Shown in pieces: positions 41,524-49,843 of a DNA stretch of 64,000 nt. The translations under genes and the position numbers were made by a program. Position 1 is the first letter of the stretch, and every line of letters begins with the position of its first letter. Where the stretch lies: positions 1 through 64,000 of the forward strand of contig NZ_BMVV01000029.1 of assembly GCF_014650895.1 (NCBI RefSeq), given 5' to 3'. The notes under the pieces are model-generated. The model was not told the DNA's origin, did not search any database, and saw only the letters and a list, made by a program, of their open reading frames with translations. This stretch comes from Streptomyces omiyaensis (GTDB lineage: Bacteria; Actinomycetota; Actinomycetes; Streptomycetales; Streptomycetaceae).

Positions 41524-42381
41524 TCAGAACGGGTACCAGCGCACCTCGGGGTCGTCGTCCCGCAGCGAGGCCACCCGCCGCTCGAACTCGGCCAGCGCCT
41601 TCGGGTTGTGCGGCGCCTGCTGGGCCACCCAGGCGCAGCTCGCGGTCTCCCGCGCCCCGCGCAGCACCGCGCACCCCTCCCACTCCCGCACGTCCCAGCC
41701 GTACGCCTCGGTGAAGGCGTCGTAGGCCGCCGGGTCCAGGCCGTACCGGTCCCGGGAGAGCGCCAGGACCACCAGGTCGTGCTCGCGCAGGTCGCTGGAG
41801 AAGGTCTCCAGGTCCATCAGGACCGGCCCGTCCGGGCCGACCCGGACGTTGCGCGGCAGGGCGTCGCCGTGGATCGGACCCGGCGTCAGGTGCGGGACGA
41901 GCGCGGCCGCGGCGGGCGCGAAGGCGTCCCGCCGCTCCCGCAGGAAGGCCGCGTCCGCCGGGTCGATCGCCTCCCCGGCCAGCCGCAGCCAGCGCTCCAC
42001 CCCGCCGAGCAGCTCGCGCCGGGGCAGCTCCAGGTCCACCGGAACGGGCAGCGCGTGCACCGCCCGCAGCAGCGGCGCCAGATCCCTCGGCTCGGCCGGC
42101 CGGACGGCCTCCGGCAGCGGCTGCCAGAAGGTCAGCGGATGCCCCTCGACCAGCCGGGGCTCCTCCTCCGCGGCCCGCACCGCCGGCACCCCCGCGGCGG
42201 CGAGCCGGCCGGCCAGCGCCACCTCGCGCTCCGCCCGCTCGAACAGCTCGGCGGACCGGCCCACCTTGACGACCACGCCGTCCACGGCGAAGACCGCGTT
42301 CTCGGCCAGCGCCAGCAGCCGCGCCCGCCCGGCCGGCAGCCCCGCGGCGGCCAGGATCTCCCGCGCCCGCGCCTCGTCCAT
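41524..42381 (-). CDS. Aminoglycoside phosphotransferase-fold (APH) protein
   Basis: 285 residues. The kinase-like fold shows VVVKVGRSAELFERAEREVALAGRLA (Lys and Glu of the N-lobe in part), the catalytic IHGDALPRNV (HxD-x4-N) and MDLETFSSD (metal Asp). The close similarity of many streptomycete members does not imply drug resistance; small hydroxyl metabolites are also substrates. ATG 42381 follows GGGAGAGAGTG. Confidence 0.87.
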   Translation of the reverse strand: MDEARAREILAAAGLPAGRARLLALAENAVFAVDGVVVKVGRSAELFERAEREVALAGRLAAAGVPAVRAAEEEPRLVEGHPLTFWQPLPEAVRPAEPRDLAPLLRAVHALPVPVDLELPRRELLGGVERWLRLAGEAIDPADAAFLRERRDAFAPAAAALVPHLTPGPIHGDALPRNVRVGPDGPVLMDLETFSSDLREHDLVVLALSRDRYGLDPAAYDAFTEAYGWDVREWEGCAVLRGARETASCAWVAQQAPHNPKALAEFERRVASLRDDDPEVRWYPF

Positions 42382-42576
42382 CACTCTCTCCCTGCCCGGT
42401 GGTACGTGTGCGCGCCAGTCTCCCATCCCCGGCGGCACGGCCCGGCATTACGAAACCTTGTTCAATAAGTCACAGATGAGTGAAGGGCCTTCCGTTCCCC
42501 GCCGTCGATCGGGAAGGGTTCGCACCAGCCACCGCGCCACCCCCCACGAGGCGCGGTGGCCTCCTACGCTGGCCGC

Positions 42577-43128
42577 ATGACGACGACGTACGCGCTCCTC
42601 CTCCGCGGCATCAACGTGGGCGGCAGCCGCAAGCTCCCCATGGCCGAGCTGCGCCCCCTCCTCGAAGGCCTCGGCCACGGCGAGGTGCGGACCTACCTCC
42701 AGAGCGGGAACGCCGTCTTCACCACCGGCGGCGGCGCCGGCGAGGACGCGCTCGCGGCGGAGATCGAGGAGGCGATCGAGGCCCGCTTCGGCTTCTCCTG
42801 CGACTGCCTCGTCCGCGACCACGCCTATCTCGCCGCCGTCGCCGAGGCCTGCCCCTTCCCCGCCGGGGAGCTGGAGGGGAAGCAGCTGCACGCCGTCTAC
42901 TACTCCGCGCCGGTCACCGCCGACCGCTTCGCCGCCGTCGACGCCGGGGCCTTCGCGCCCGAGGCCTTCGCCCTCGGCGACCGGGTGATGTACCTCCACA
43001 CGCCGGGCGGCCTCGGCCGCTCCAGGCTCGCCGAGGCCGTGCTGCGGCCGTCCCTGAACAAGGGCGTGGTGGCCACCGCCCGCAACTGGAACACGGTCCG
43101 CAAGCTGGTCGGGATGACCGCCGGCTAA
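42577..43128 (+). CDS. DUF1697 family protein
   Basis: 183 residues, the normal DUF1697 size, with YALLLRGINVGG at the N-terminus, LGHGEVRTYLQSGNAVF, and the C-terminal RNWNTVRKLVGM. Function unknown; the fold resembles two RNA-binding-like halves. Convergent 4-base overlap with the chelatase gene. The upstream region contains an unusually A+T-rich near-palindrome (42457-42469). Confidence 0.92.
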   Translation: MTTTYALLLRGINVGGSRKLPMAELRPLLEGLGHGEVRTYLQSGNAVFTTGGGAGEDALAAEIEEAIEARFGFSCDCLVRDHAYLAAVAEACPFPAGELEGKQLHAVYYSAPVTADRFAAVDAGAFAPEAFALGDRVMYLHTPGGLGRSRLAEAVLRPSLNKGVVATARNWNTVRKLVGMTAG

Positions 43129-43871
43129 CCGGCCGCGACCGCCACCCGCTCCGGGGCGCGGACCGCCTGCGCGTACCGCTCCACCAGGAGCCGGGCCAGT
43201 TCGGGGGAGGGGCCGAGGACCTCGGCCAGGACGTCCGCGCCGGCCGCGCCGGCCGCGATCCGGTCCGGCAGCCGGCCCGGCGCGATCACGTACGGGGCCA
43301 CCGCCACCCGGCGGACGCCCGGCTCGGCGCGCAGCGCCCGTACCGCGTCCTCGGTGCGCGGAAGGGATGCGGAGGCGAACGCGGGTCGCACGGAGCACCA
43401 ACCGGTGTCCCGCAGCTCCCGCGCCGTTTCTGCGATCGCCGCGATCGCCTCCGGGTCGGTGGAGCCCGCCGAGGCCAGGACGACCCCGGTGGTGCTCCGG
43501 TCTCCGGGAGCGAGCCCGGCCTCGTACAGGCGCCGTTCCACCGTCGCGAGGAGCAGCGGGGACGGGCCGAGGACCTCCGCCTGCCGGATCCGCATCCCGG
43601 CCGGCGCGCCGCGCAGGACGGTCGGGATGTCGGCCTTGGCGTGGAAGGCCCGGGTCAGCAGCAGCGGCAGCGCCACCACGTCCCGTACCCCCTCGGCGGC
43701 GAGCCGGTCCAGGACGCCCGCCACCGAGGGCAGGTTGAAGTCCAGGAACGCGGTCTCCACCCGCAGCCCCGGCCGCAGCGCGCCGGCCCGGCGCACCAGC
43801 GCCTGGACGGTCGCCGCGTGCCGCGGATCGCGGCTGCCGTGGGCGATGACGAGGAGCACGGGACGGTTCAC
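43125..43871 (-). CDS. Sirohydrochlorin chelatase (CbiX/SirB family)
   Basis: 248 residues, two-module CbiX-long type: LLVIAHGSRDPRHAATV with the metal-binding His, VALPLLLTRAFHAKADI with the second His in the first half, then a degenerate second half. It probably inserts Fe2+ into sirohydrochlorin to give siroheme, the cofactor of the sulfite reductase at the other end of this operon. GTG 43871 lies 10 bases after the SsuC stop. It is the last gene of the sulfur unit. Confidence 0.88.
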   Translation of the reverse strand: MNRPVLLVIAHGSRDPRHAATVQALVRRAGALRPGLRVETAFLDFNLPSVAGVLDRLAAEGVRDVVALPLLLTRAFHAKADIPTVLRGAPAGMRIRQAEVLGPSPLLLATVERRLYEAGLAPGDRSTTGVVLASAGSTDPEAIAAIAETARELRDTGWCSVRPAFASASLPRTEDAVRALRAEPGVRRVAVAPYVIAPGRLPDRIAAGAAGADVLAEVLGPSPELARLLVERYAQAVRAPERVAVAAG

Positions 43872-43881
43872 GGTCGTCCGC

Positions 43882-44769
43882 TCACTTCACCAGCAGGCCG
43901 CGGCTGCGGAGCACCCAGCGCTCCAGCGGGCTGAAGATGAGCAGGTCGATCGCGATGCCGACGACCAGGATCAGCAGGATCGCGAGGAAGACGCCGGGCA
44001 GGTCGATGTTGTTGCGGCCGTTCTCCAGGAGCTGGCCCAGGCCGAGGCCCAGGTCGGGGGAGGAGGCGATGATCTCGGCCGCCATCAGCGAGCGCCAGGA
44101 GAAGGCCCAGCCCTGCTTCAGGCCGGCCAGGTAGCCCGGCAGCGCGGCCGGCAGGACCACGTGCCAGGTGCCCCTGAGGCCGGTGGCGCCCAGGGTGCGG
44201 CCGGCCCGCAGGAAGAGCGGCGGCACCTGGTCCACGCCGGAGACGAGGCCGTTGGCGATCGACGGCACGGCGCCGAGCAGGATCACCGTGTACATCATGG
44301 CGTCGTTCAGGCCGAACCAGAGCACCGCCGGCGGCACCCACGCCACCGAGGGCAGCGACTGCAGACCGGACAGGATCGGGCCGATCGCGGCGCGGACGAA
44401 CTTCACCCGGGCCACCAGCAGACCCAGCGGGGTGCCGATGGCGAGGGCCAGCAGGAAGCCGGCCAGGCCCCGGGAGACGCTGGTCCAGATGACCTCCAGG
44501 AGGGTGCCCTGGAGCCACATGTCGGCCAGGCCGTCCCACACCGCGGACGGCGCGGGCAGCTTGGTCTCGTCGGTGATCTCCGCGGCGACCAGGACCTGCC
44601 AGACGACGAGGACGAGGGCGACCGCGAGGGTGGGCGGGAGGACCTTCTTGACGAGGACCTCGCGCACCGGGGTGCGCCGGAGCTCGACCGCGTCCAGGGC
44701 GTCGAGACCGGCCTCCAGGCCGGCGAGGTCGTCGGTCTTGACCTTCGCGGCGGTGTCAGTGCTGGCCAT
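43882..44769 (-). CDS. ssuC: Sulfonate ABC transporter permease SsuC
   Basis: 295 residues with about six membrane segments and the EAA-type loop GRTLGATGLRGTWHVVLPAALPGYLAGLKQGW in parts. BPD_transp_1 family, SsuC/TauC branch. It overlaps the ATPase gene by 14 bases, so they are translated together. Forms the membrane channel for aliphatic sulfonates or taurine. Confidence 0.92.
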   Translation of the reverse strand: MASTDTAAKVKTDDLAGLEAGLDALDAVELRRTPVREVLVKKVLPPTLAVALVLVVWQVLVAAEITDETKLPAPSAVWDGLADMWLQGTLLEVIWTSVSRGLAGFLLALAIGTPLGLLVARVKFVRAAIGPILSGLQSLPSVAWVPPAVLWFGLNDAMMYTVILLGAVPSIANGLVSGVDQVPPLFLRAGRTLGATGLRGTWHVVLPAALPGYLAGLKQGWAFSWRSLMAAEIIASSPDLGLGLGQLLENGRNNIDLPGVFLAILLILVVGIAIDLLIFSPLERWVLRSRGLLVK

Positions 44770-45550
44770 GGCGGCGGATCTCCCCACGCAGGTGTTCAGT
44801 GATCTCGACGGAGAGCTCGGCCACGTCCGCGTCCTCGATGCGGCGGGGCTGCGGGATGTCCACGGTCCACTCCTTGGCCACCCGGCCGGGCCGGGAGGAG
44901 AGCAGGACCACCCGCTGCGCGAGGCGGACGGCCTCGCGCACGTTGTGCGTGACGAAGAGGACGGAGAGGTTCGTCTCCTCCCAGATGCGGGTGAGCTCGC
45001 CGTGCAGCACGTCGCGGGTGATGGCGTCGAGCGCCGCGAACGGCTCGTCCATCAGCAGCAGCTGGCTGTCCTGGGCGAGCGCCCGGGCGAGCGCCACGCG
45101 CTGGCGCATGCCGCCGGACAGCTCGTGGACCCGCTTGCCGTACGCGCCGCCCAGCCGGACGAGTTCGAGCAGCCGCTCGGCCTCCGGCTTGCGCTCGGCC
45201 CGCGGCAGCCCGCGCAGCCGCAGGGCGAGCTCGATGTTCTTGCCCGCGGTCAGCCACGGGAAGAGGGCGTGCTCCTGGAACATCAGGGCCGGCCGGCCGC
45301 CCGGGGTCTCGATGGACCCCTGGGTCGGCCGGTCCAGTCCGGCGACCAGGTTCAGGAGCGTGGACTTGCCACACCCCGAGGCCCCCAGGATGGTGACGAA
45401 CTCGCCGGGCGCGACGTCGAGACTGACGTCGTCCAGGACGAGCTGGGCACCGGCCGGGCCGGAGAAGGACTTCGAGACGTGCTCCATCCGGGCGGCGTGC
45501 GTCTGCTCCGCTACGGTGCCCTCGGCAGCCTTGGCGAACGTCGTGGCCAT
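44756..45550 (-). CDS. ssuB: Sulfonate ABC transporter ATP-binding protein SsuB
   Basis: 264 residues. Walker A GASGCGKST, Q-loop MFQEHALFPWLT, signature LSGGMRQR and Walker B LLMDEPFAALD are complete, followed by the switch His in VTHNVREAV. ATG 45550 has AGGAGGTGACGACC upstream; the GTG three codons earlier overlaps that site. It energises the SsuC permease. Confidence 0.94.
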   Translation of the reverse strand: MATTFAKAAEGTVAEQTHAARMEHVSKSFSGPAGAQLVLDDVSLDVAPGEFVTILGASGCGKSTLLNLVAGLDRPTQGSIETPGGRPALMFQEHALFPWLTAGKNIELALRLRGLPRAERKPEAERLLELVRLGGAYGKRVHELSGGMRQRVALARALAQDSQLLLMDEPFAALDAITRDVLHGELTRIWEETNLSVLFVTHNVREAVRLAQRVVLLSSRPGRVAKEWTVDIPQPRRIEDADVAELSVEITEHLRGEIRRHGQH

Positions 45551-45584
45551 GGTCGTCACCTCCTGGGGATCAGCTGCGAACTTC

Positions 45585-46703
45585 TTACTTGACGCCGAGA
45601 CCGGCGTCGGAGACCTCGGGCTGTCCCGCCGCCTTCAGCACCTTGTTGAGGAGCGTCAGGTCGTAGATGCCGGCCAGGTCGGGCTGCTCGATGAGCTTCG
45701 CCTTGACCGCCCACTCCGACTGCGTCTTGAGCGTCGCGGCCAGCGGGTCGTCGGTGATCGCGATGCTCGGCCACGCCGGGTCGATGACCTTGGCGTCCAG
45801 CGCCTTGCCGCCGAGGCTCTTCAGGGCCGCGTTGGCGGACTCCTTCGCCTTGTCGGGGTTGGCGTTGATCCACGCGTTGGTCTTGACCGTGCCCTTGAGG
45901 ACCGCCTCGACCACGTCCGGGTGCTCCGAGAGGAACTTCTGCGACACGATGATGTTCGTGATCACGAACTTCTTGTCGGGCCACAGGGAGGTCTCGTCGA
46001 GGAGCACCGAACCACCCTGGGAGACCAGCTTGGAGGCGGTCGGCTCGGGGACCCACGCGCCGTCGATGGAGCCCGACTTGAAGGCGTCCGGGGTCACCTT
46101 GTTGTCCGTGCGGACGACGGAGACGTCACCCTTGCCGGACTCCGCGTCGACCGTCCAGCCCTTCTCCGCGATCCAGTTGAGGAGCGCGACGTCCTGCGTG
46201 TTCCCCTTCTGCGGGGTGGCGATCTTCTTGCCCTTGAGGTCGTCCAGGGTCTTGATCTTGTCCGGGTTCACGACCAGCTTCACGCCGCCGGAGGCGGAGC
46301 CGGAGATGATCCGCAGGTTCTTGCCCTTGGACTTGACGTAGGCGTTGATGGACGGCGAGGGGCCGATGAAGCCGATGTCGAGAGAGCCGCCGTTGAGCGC
46401 CTCGATCTCGGACGGGCCGGCGTTGAAGGTCTGGGGCTTGAGCGTGGTGCCGCCCAGCTCCTTCTGGATGAGGCCGTCCTGGACGCCGATCAGAGCGGTG
46501 GCGTGTGTCAGGTTGGGGAAGTAGCCGAGCCGGACCTCGGAGGCGGAGAGCTTCTTCGCGCCGGCCGCTGCCGGGGCCTTCGCGGGCTCGTCCTTCTTCG
46601 CGTCCGAGCCGTAGCCGCAGGCGGAGAGCGCGCCGATCAGGACGGGCAGGGCGGCGGCGGCGACCAGGCTGCGGCGCAGGGTGGTACGGGTGGTGGCAGG
46701 CAC
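45585..46703 (-). CDS. ssuA: Sulfonate-binding lipoprotein SsuA
   Basis: 372 residues. The lipoprotein signal ends in the lipobox LSAC (ALPVLIGALSACGYGS), so it is anchored outside the membrane. The NMT1/SsuA-type fold shows LGYFPNLTHATALIGVQDGLI and GFIGPSPSINAYV. GTG 46703 follows GAGGGGAAC. It delivers aliphatic sulfonates to the SsuBC importer. Separated from cysN by a 203-bp gap that contains small ORFs. Confidence 0.92.
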   Translation of the reverse strand: MPATTRTTLRRSLVAAAALPVLIGALSACGYGSDAKKDEPAKAPAAAGAKKLSASEVRLGYFPNLTHATALIGVQDGLIQKELGGTTLKPQTFNAGPSEIEALNGGSLDIGFIGPSPSINAYVKSKGKNLRIISGSASGGVKLVVNPDKIKTLDDLKGKKIATPQKGNTQDVALLNWIAEKGWTVDAESGKGDVSVVRTDNKVTPDAFKSGSIDGAWVPEPTASKLVSQGGSVLLDETSLWPDKKFVITNIIVSQKFLSEHPDVVEAVLKGTVKTNAWINANPDKAKESANAALKSLGGKALDAKVIDPAWPSIAITDDPLAATLKTQSEWAVKAKLIEQPDLAGIYDLTLLNKVLKAAGQPEVSDAGLGVK

Positions 46704-46722
46704 GGGAGGTGTTCCCCTCGAT

Positions 46723-46815
46723 TCAGCGTCTTCGAAGTCTGTGTTTGTGTCGTGCGGAGTGGAGCGGGTGGAGCCGGTTCGCACCGCTCGGGTGCGTCGA
46801 GGTCAGCACGCACAT
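46723..46815 (-). CDS. Possible 30-residue leader ORF upstream of ssuA
   Basis: ATG 46815 has AGAGGAGG 9 bases upstream, stronger than most genes here. The peptide begins MCVLTSTHPSG and ends in a basic tail HKHRLRRR. The stop lies 19 bases before the ssuA start. It lacks the RxHxDLxR...C pattern of known actinobacterial sulfur leaders. An overlapping frame from ATG 46904, two bases after the cysN stop, ends in Cys-Ala-Cys but has no ribosome site. Confidence 0.35.
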   Translation of the reverse strand: MCVLTSTHPSGANRLHPLHSARHKHRLRRR

Positions 46816-46906
46816 CGTGCGACACCTCCTCTGCCCGCGCCGAGGGCGCCGGAGCCCACCCGGCCGCCTTCCTTCGCGAAGGTCCCGTAGAAGTCACGCG
46901 TCATCG

Positions 46907-48253
46907 TCAGAAGTCCCATCCGTCCTCGTCGTCGGTGGATGCGCCCGCCACGGCCTTGGCGGTGGCGAAGGACTCGCCCGCCATGCCCGCCGCGAGGGTG
47001 GTGCCGTCGGCCGGGTCGATCAGCAGGAACGAGCCGGTGCGGCGGGAGTCAGCGTACGCGTCGAGCGCGAGCGGCTCCGCGGTGCGGACCCTCACCCGGC
47101 CGATGTCGTTGGCGACCAGCTGCCCGGGCTCCGGGTGCTGGGAGAGGTCGTCCAGGGTGAGCCGGGACGGGATCTCCTTCACGATCGCCTTGACCGTGCG
47201 GGTGGTGTGCTTGAGCAGCACCCGCTGGCCGACGGTGAGCGGCTGGTCCGCCACGTGGCAGACGGTCGCCTCGACGTCCTGGCTGGTGGCCGGGGCGTCG
47301 GCGCTCGGGGCGAGCAGGTCGCCGCGCGAGATGTCGATGTCGTCGGCGAGCCGGATGGTGACCGACTGCGGGGCCCAGGCGATGTCCACCGGCTCGCCCA
47401 GCGCGTCGATCGCGGTGATCGTGGAGGTCTTCCCGGAGGGCAGCACGGTGATCCGCTCGCCGACCCGGAAGGCGCCGGCCGCGATCTGGCCCGCGTAGCC
47501 CCGGTAGTCGGGGTGCTCGGCGGTCTGCGGGCGGATCACGTACTGGACCGGGAAGCGGGCGTGGCAGGCCGTCAGGTCGTGGCTGACCGGAACCGTCTCC
47601 AGGTGCTCCAGGACCGTCGGGCCGCCGTACCAGTCCATGTTCGCGGACGGCTCCACGACGTTGTCGCCGGCGAGCGCCGAGATCGGGATCGCGGTGATCT
47701 CCGGGACGCCGAGCTCGGAGGCGTACGTGGTGAACTCCTCGGCGATCGCGGCGAAGACGGACTCCCGGTACTCGACCAGGTCCATCTTGTTCACGGCCAG
47801 GACCACGTGCGGGACGCGGAGCAGGGCGGCGACGGCGGCGTGCCGGCGGGTCTGCTCCACCACGCCGTTGCGGGCGTCGACCAGGACCACGGCCAGCTCG
47901 GCGGTGGAGGCGCCGGTCACCATGTTCCGGGTGTACTGCACGTGCCCCGGGGTGTCGGCGAGGATGAACCGCCGGCGCGGGGTCGCGAAGTAGCGGTACG
48001 CCACGTCGATCGTGATGCCCTGCTCCCGCTCGGCCCGCAGGCCGTCGGTGAGCAGCGCCAGGTCGGGGGCCTCCTGGCCGCGCGAGCGGGAGGCGTGCTC
48101 CACGGCCTCCAGCTGGTCGGCGAGGACCGACTTGGAGTCGTGCAGGAGCCGCCCGACCAGGGTGGACTTGCCGTCGTCGACGGAGCCGGCCGTGGCGAAG
48201 CGCAGCAGGGTGGTGGCGGCCAGCTCGGCCGGCTGCTCGGTGGAGGTGCTCAT
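46907..48253 (-). CDS. cysN: Sulfate adenylyltransferase GTPase subunit CysN
   Basis: 448 residues. EF-Tu-like GTPase motifs GSVDDGKST, EREQGITIDVAY, DTPGH and NKMD, followed by domains II and III. With CysD it makes APS from sulfate and ATP, using GTP hydrolysis to drive the reaction. No APS kinase is fused at the C-terminus; CysC is separate. ATG 48253 is two bases after the cysD stop. Confidence 0.95.
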   Translation of the reverse strand: MSTSTEQPAELAATTLLRFATAGSVDDGKSTLVGRLLHDSKSVLADQLEAVEHASRSRGQEAPDLALLTDGLRAEREQGITIDVAYRYFATPRRRFILADTPGHVQYTRNMVTGASTAELAVVLVDARNGVVEQTRRHAAVAALLRVPHVVLAVNKMDLVEYRESVFAAIAEEFTTYASELGVPEITAIPISALAGDNVVEPSANMDWYGGPTVLEHLETVPVSHDLTACHARFPVQYVIRPQTAEHPDYRGYAGQIAAGAFRVGERITVLPSGKTSTITAIDALGEPVDIAWAPQSVTIRLADDIDISRGDLLAPSADAPATSQDVEATVCHVADQPLTVGQRVLLKHTTRTVKAIVKEIPSRLTLDDLSQHPEPGQLVANDIGRVRVRTAEPLALDAYADSRRTGSFLLIDPADGTTLAAGMAGESFATAKAVAGASTDDEDGWDF

Positions 48254-48255
48254 CT

Positions 48256-49188
48256 CTAGAAGTACCCTTCGCGCTTGCGGTCTTCCATCGCGGCCTCGGA
48301 CAGCTTGTCGTCTGCCCGGGTGGCGCCCCGCTCGGTGAGCCGGGAGGCGGCGATCTCGGCGATGACGGCGTCCAGCGTGGTGGCGTCGGAGTCGACCGCG
48401 CCGGTGCAGGACATGTCGCCGACCGTCCGGTAGCGGATCAGCCGCTTCTCGACCGTCTCCGACTCCTTCGGGCCGCCCCACTCGCCGGCGGTGAGCCACA
48501 TGCCGTTGCGGGCGAACACCTCGCGCTCGTGGGCGAAGTAGATCTGGGGGAGCTCGATCTTCTCGCGCTGGATGTACTGCCAGACGTCCAGCTCGGTCCA
48601 GTTGGAGAGCGGGAAGACCCGGACGTGCTCGCCGGGGGCGTGCCGGCCGTTGTACAGCTGCCACAGCTCGGGGCGCTGGCGGCGCGGGTCCCACTGGGAG
48701 AACTCGTCGCGGAGGCTGAACACCCGCTCCTTGGCGCGGGCCTTCTCCTCGTCGCGCCGGCCGCCGCCGAAGACGGCGTCGAAGCGGTGCTGCTGGATGG
48801 CCTCGGTCAGCGGCACCGTCTGGAGCGGGTTGCGGGTGCCGTCCGGGCGCTCCTTGAGGGCGCCGCGGTCGATGTACTCCTGCACGGAGGCGACGTGCAG
48901 CCGCAGGCCGTGCTCGGCGACCACGCGGTCGCGGTACTCGATGACCTCGGGGAAGTTGTGCCCCGTGTCGACGTGCAGCAGCGTGAAGGGGACCGGCGCC
49001 GGGGCGAAGGCCTTCAGCGCCAGGTGCAGCATGACGATGGAGTCCTTGCCGCCGGAGAAGAGGATCACCGGCCGCTCGAACTCCCCCGCCACCTCACGGA
49101 AGATGTGGACGGCCTCGGACTCCAGCGAGTCGAGGTGCGACAGCGCGAACGGACTGTCCGTCTCGTGGACATGGGCGACGGTGGTCAC
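48256..49188 (-). CDS. cysD: Sulfate adenylyltransferase small subunit CysD
   Basis: 310 residues. PP-loop ATPase motif SGGKDS, VDTGHNFPE, FGGGRRDEEKARAKERVFS, and the conserved C-terminus AAMEDRKREGYF. GTG 49188 follows GAGGAGGCACT and overlaps the stop of a 31-codon ORF. Catalyses adenylyl transfer to sulfate with CysN. Confidence 0.96.
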   Translation of the reverse strand: MTTVAHVHETDSPFALSHLDSLESEAVHIFREVAGEFERPVILFSGGKDSIVMLHLALKAFAPAPVPFTLLHVDTGHNFPEVIEYRDRVVAEHGLRLHVASVQEYIDRGALKERPDGTRNPLQTVPLTEAIQQHRFDAVFGGGRRDEEKARAKERVFSLRDEFSQWDPRRQRPELWQLYNGRHAPGEHVRVFPLSNWTELDVWQYIQREKIELPQIYFAHEREVFARNGMWLTAGEWGGPKESETVEKRLIRYRTVGDMSCTGAVDSDATTLDAVIAEIAASRLTERGATRADDKLSEAAMEDRKREGYF

Positions 49189-49280
49189 AGTGCCTCCTCG
49201 TGAGCTTCTCCACCCGCGCGGCGCACCGGTGCGGCTTTCGTCGTCGTCTGCGGGCCGGTGGCCGCGCGCGCGTCGCTCAC
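49185..49280 (-). CDS. Possible 31-residue ORF bridging cysC and cysD
   Basis: The GTG at 49280 overlaps the cysC stop as GTGA, and the TGA at 49185-49187 overlaps the cysD start as GTGA. The peptide starts MSDARAATGPQ and ends GGEAHEEAL. G+C at third positions is about 77%, lower than in neighbouring genes, partly because the end encodes the cysD ribosome site. It may be a real small protein or only a translational relay. Confidence 0.35.
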   Translation of the reverse strand: MSDARAATGPQTTTKAAPVRRAGGEAHEEAL

Positions 49281-49843
49281 AGCAGACCCCTCTCGGTGAG
49301 CAGCGCGTGGAGCTGCGCCGCGGACTCCTGCACGGTCTGGTTCTGGGACTCGATCCGGAGATCGGGGCGCTCGGGCGCCTCGTACGGGTCGTCGACGCCG
49401 GTCAGGCCGGAGATCTCGCCCGCGGCCTGCTTGGCGTAGAGGCCCTTGACGTCGCGGACCGAGCAGACCTCGACCGGGGTGGCCACGTGGACCTCGACGA
49501 AGGCGGTGCCCTCGGCCAGGTGCCGCTTGCGGACCGCCTCGCGGCTGTCGGCGTACGGGGCGATGACCGGGACGAGGACGGTCACGCCGTGCGAGGCGAG
49601 GAGCTCGGCGACGAAGCCGATCCGCTGCACGTTGGTGAACCGGTCCTCGCGGGAGAAGCCGAGGCCCGCGGAGAGGAACTCGCGGATCTCGTCGCCGTCG
49701 AGGATCTCGGCGCGGCGGCCCTCCTCGCGCAGTCTGCCGAGGAGCTCGTAGGCGATCGTGGTCTTGCCGGCGCTCGGCAGGCCGGTGAGCCAGACGGTGG
49801 CACCGGTCACGTGATTCTCCAGGGGGGTGTCGGGGGTGGTCAT
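49277..49843 (-). CDS. cysC: Adenylyl-sulfate kinase CysC
   Basis: 188 residues. P-loop GLPSAGKTT, LDGDEIREFLSAGLGFSREDR, and PVEVCSVRDVKGLYAKQAAGEI are diagnostic of APS kinase, which phosphorylates APS to PAPS. CysH below appears to be an APS reductase, so PAPS may serve sulfotransferases instead. The start overlaps the cysH stop by one base (TGATG). Confidence 0.95.
   Translation of the reverse strand: MTTPDTPLENHVTGATVWLTGLPSAGKTTIAYELLGRLREEGRRAEILDGDEIREFLSAGLGFSREDRFTNVQRIGFVAELLASHGVTVLVPVIAPYADSREAVRKRHLAEGTAFVEVHVATPVEVCSVRDVKGLYAKQAAGEISGLTGVDDPYEAPERPDLRIESQNQTVQESAAQLHALLTERGLL

Noticed and set aside
41524..42381. Aminoglycoside resistance gene
   Set aside because: Only the general APH kinase fold is shown; such proteins in Streptomyces mostly phosphorylate other metabolites.
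46803..46904. 33-codon ORF after cysN ending Cys-Ala-Cys as a cysteine leader
   Set aside because: No ribosome site and no match to the known leader motif; mentioned only as overlapping frame.
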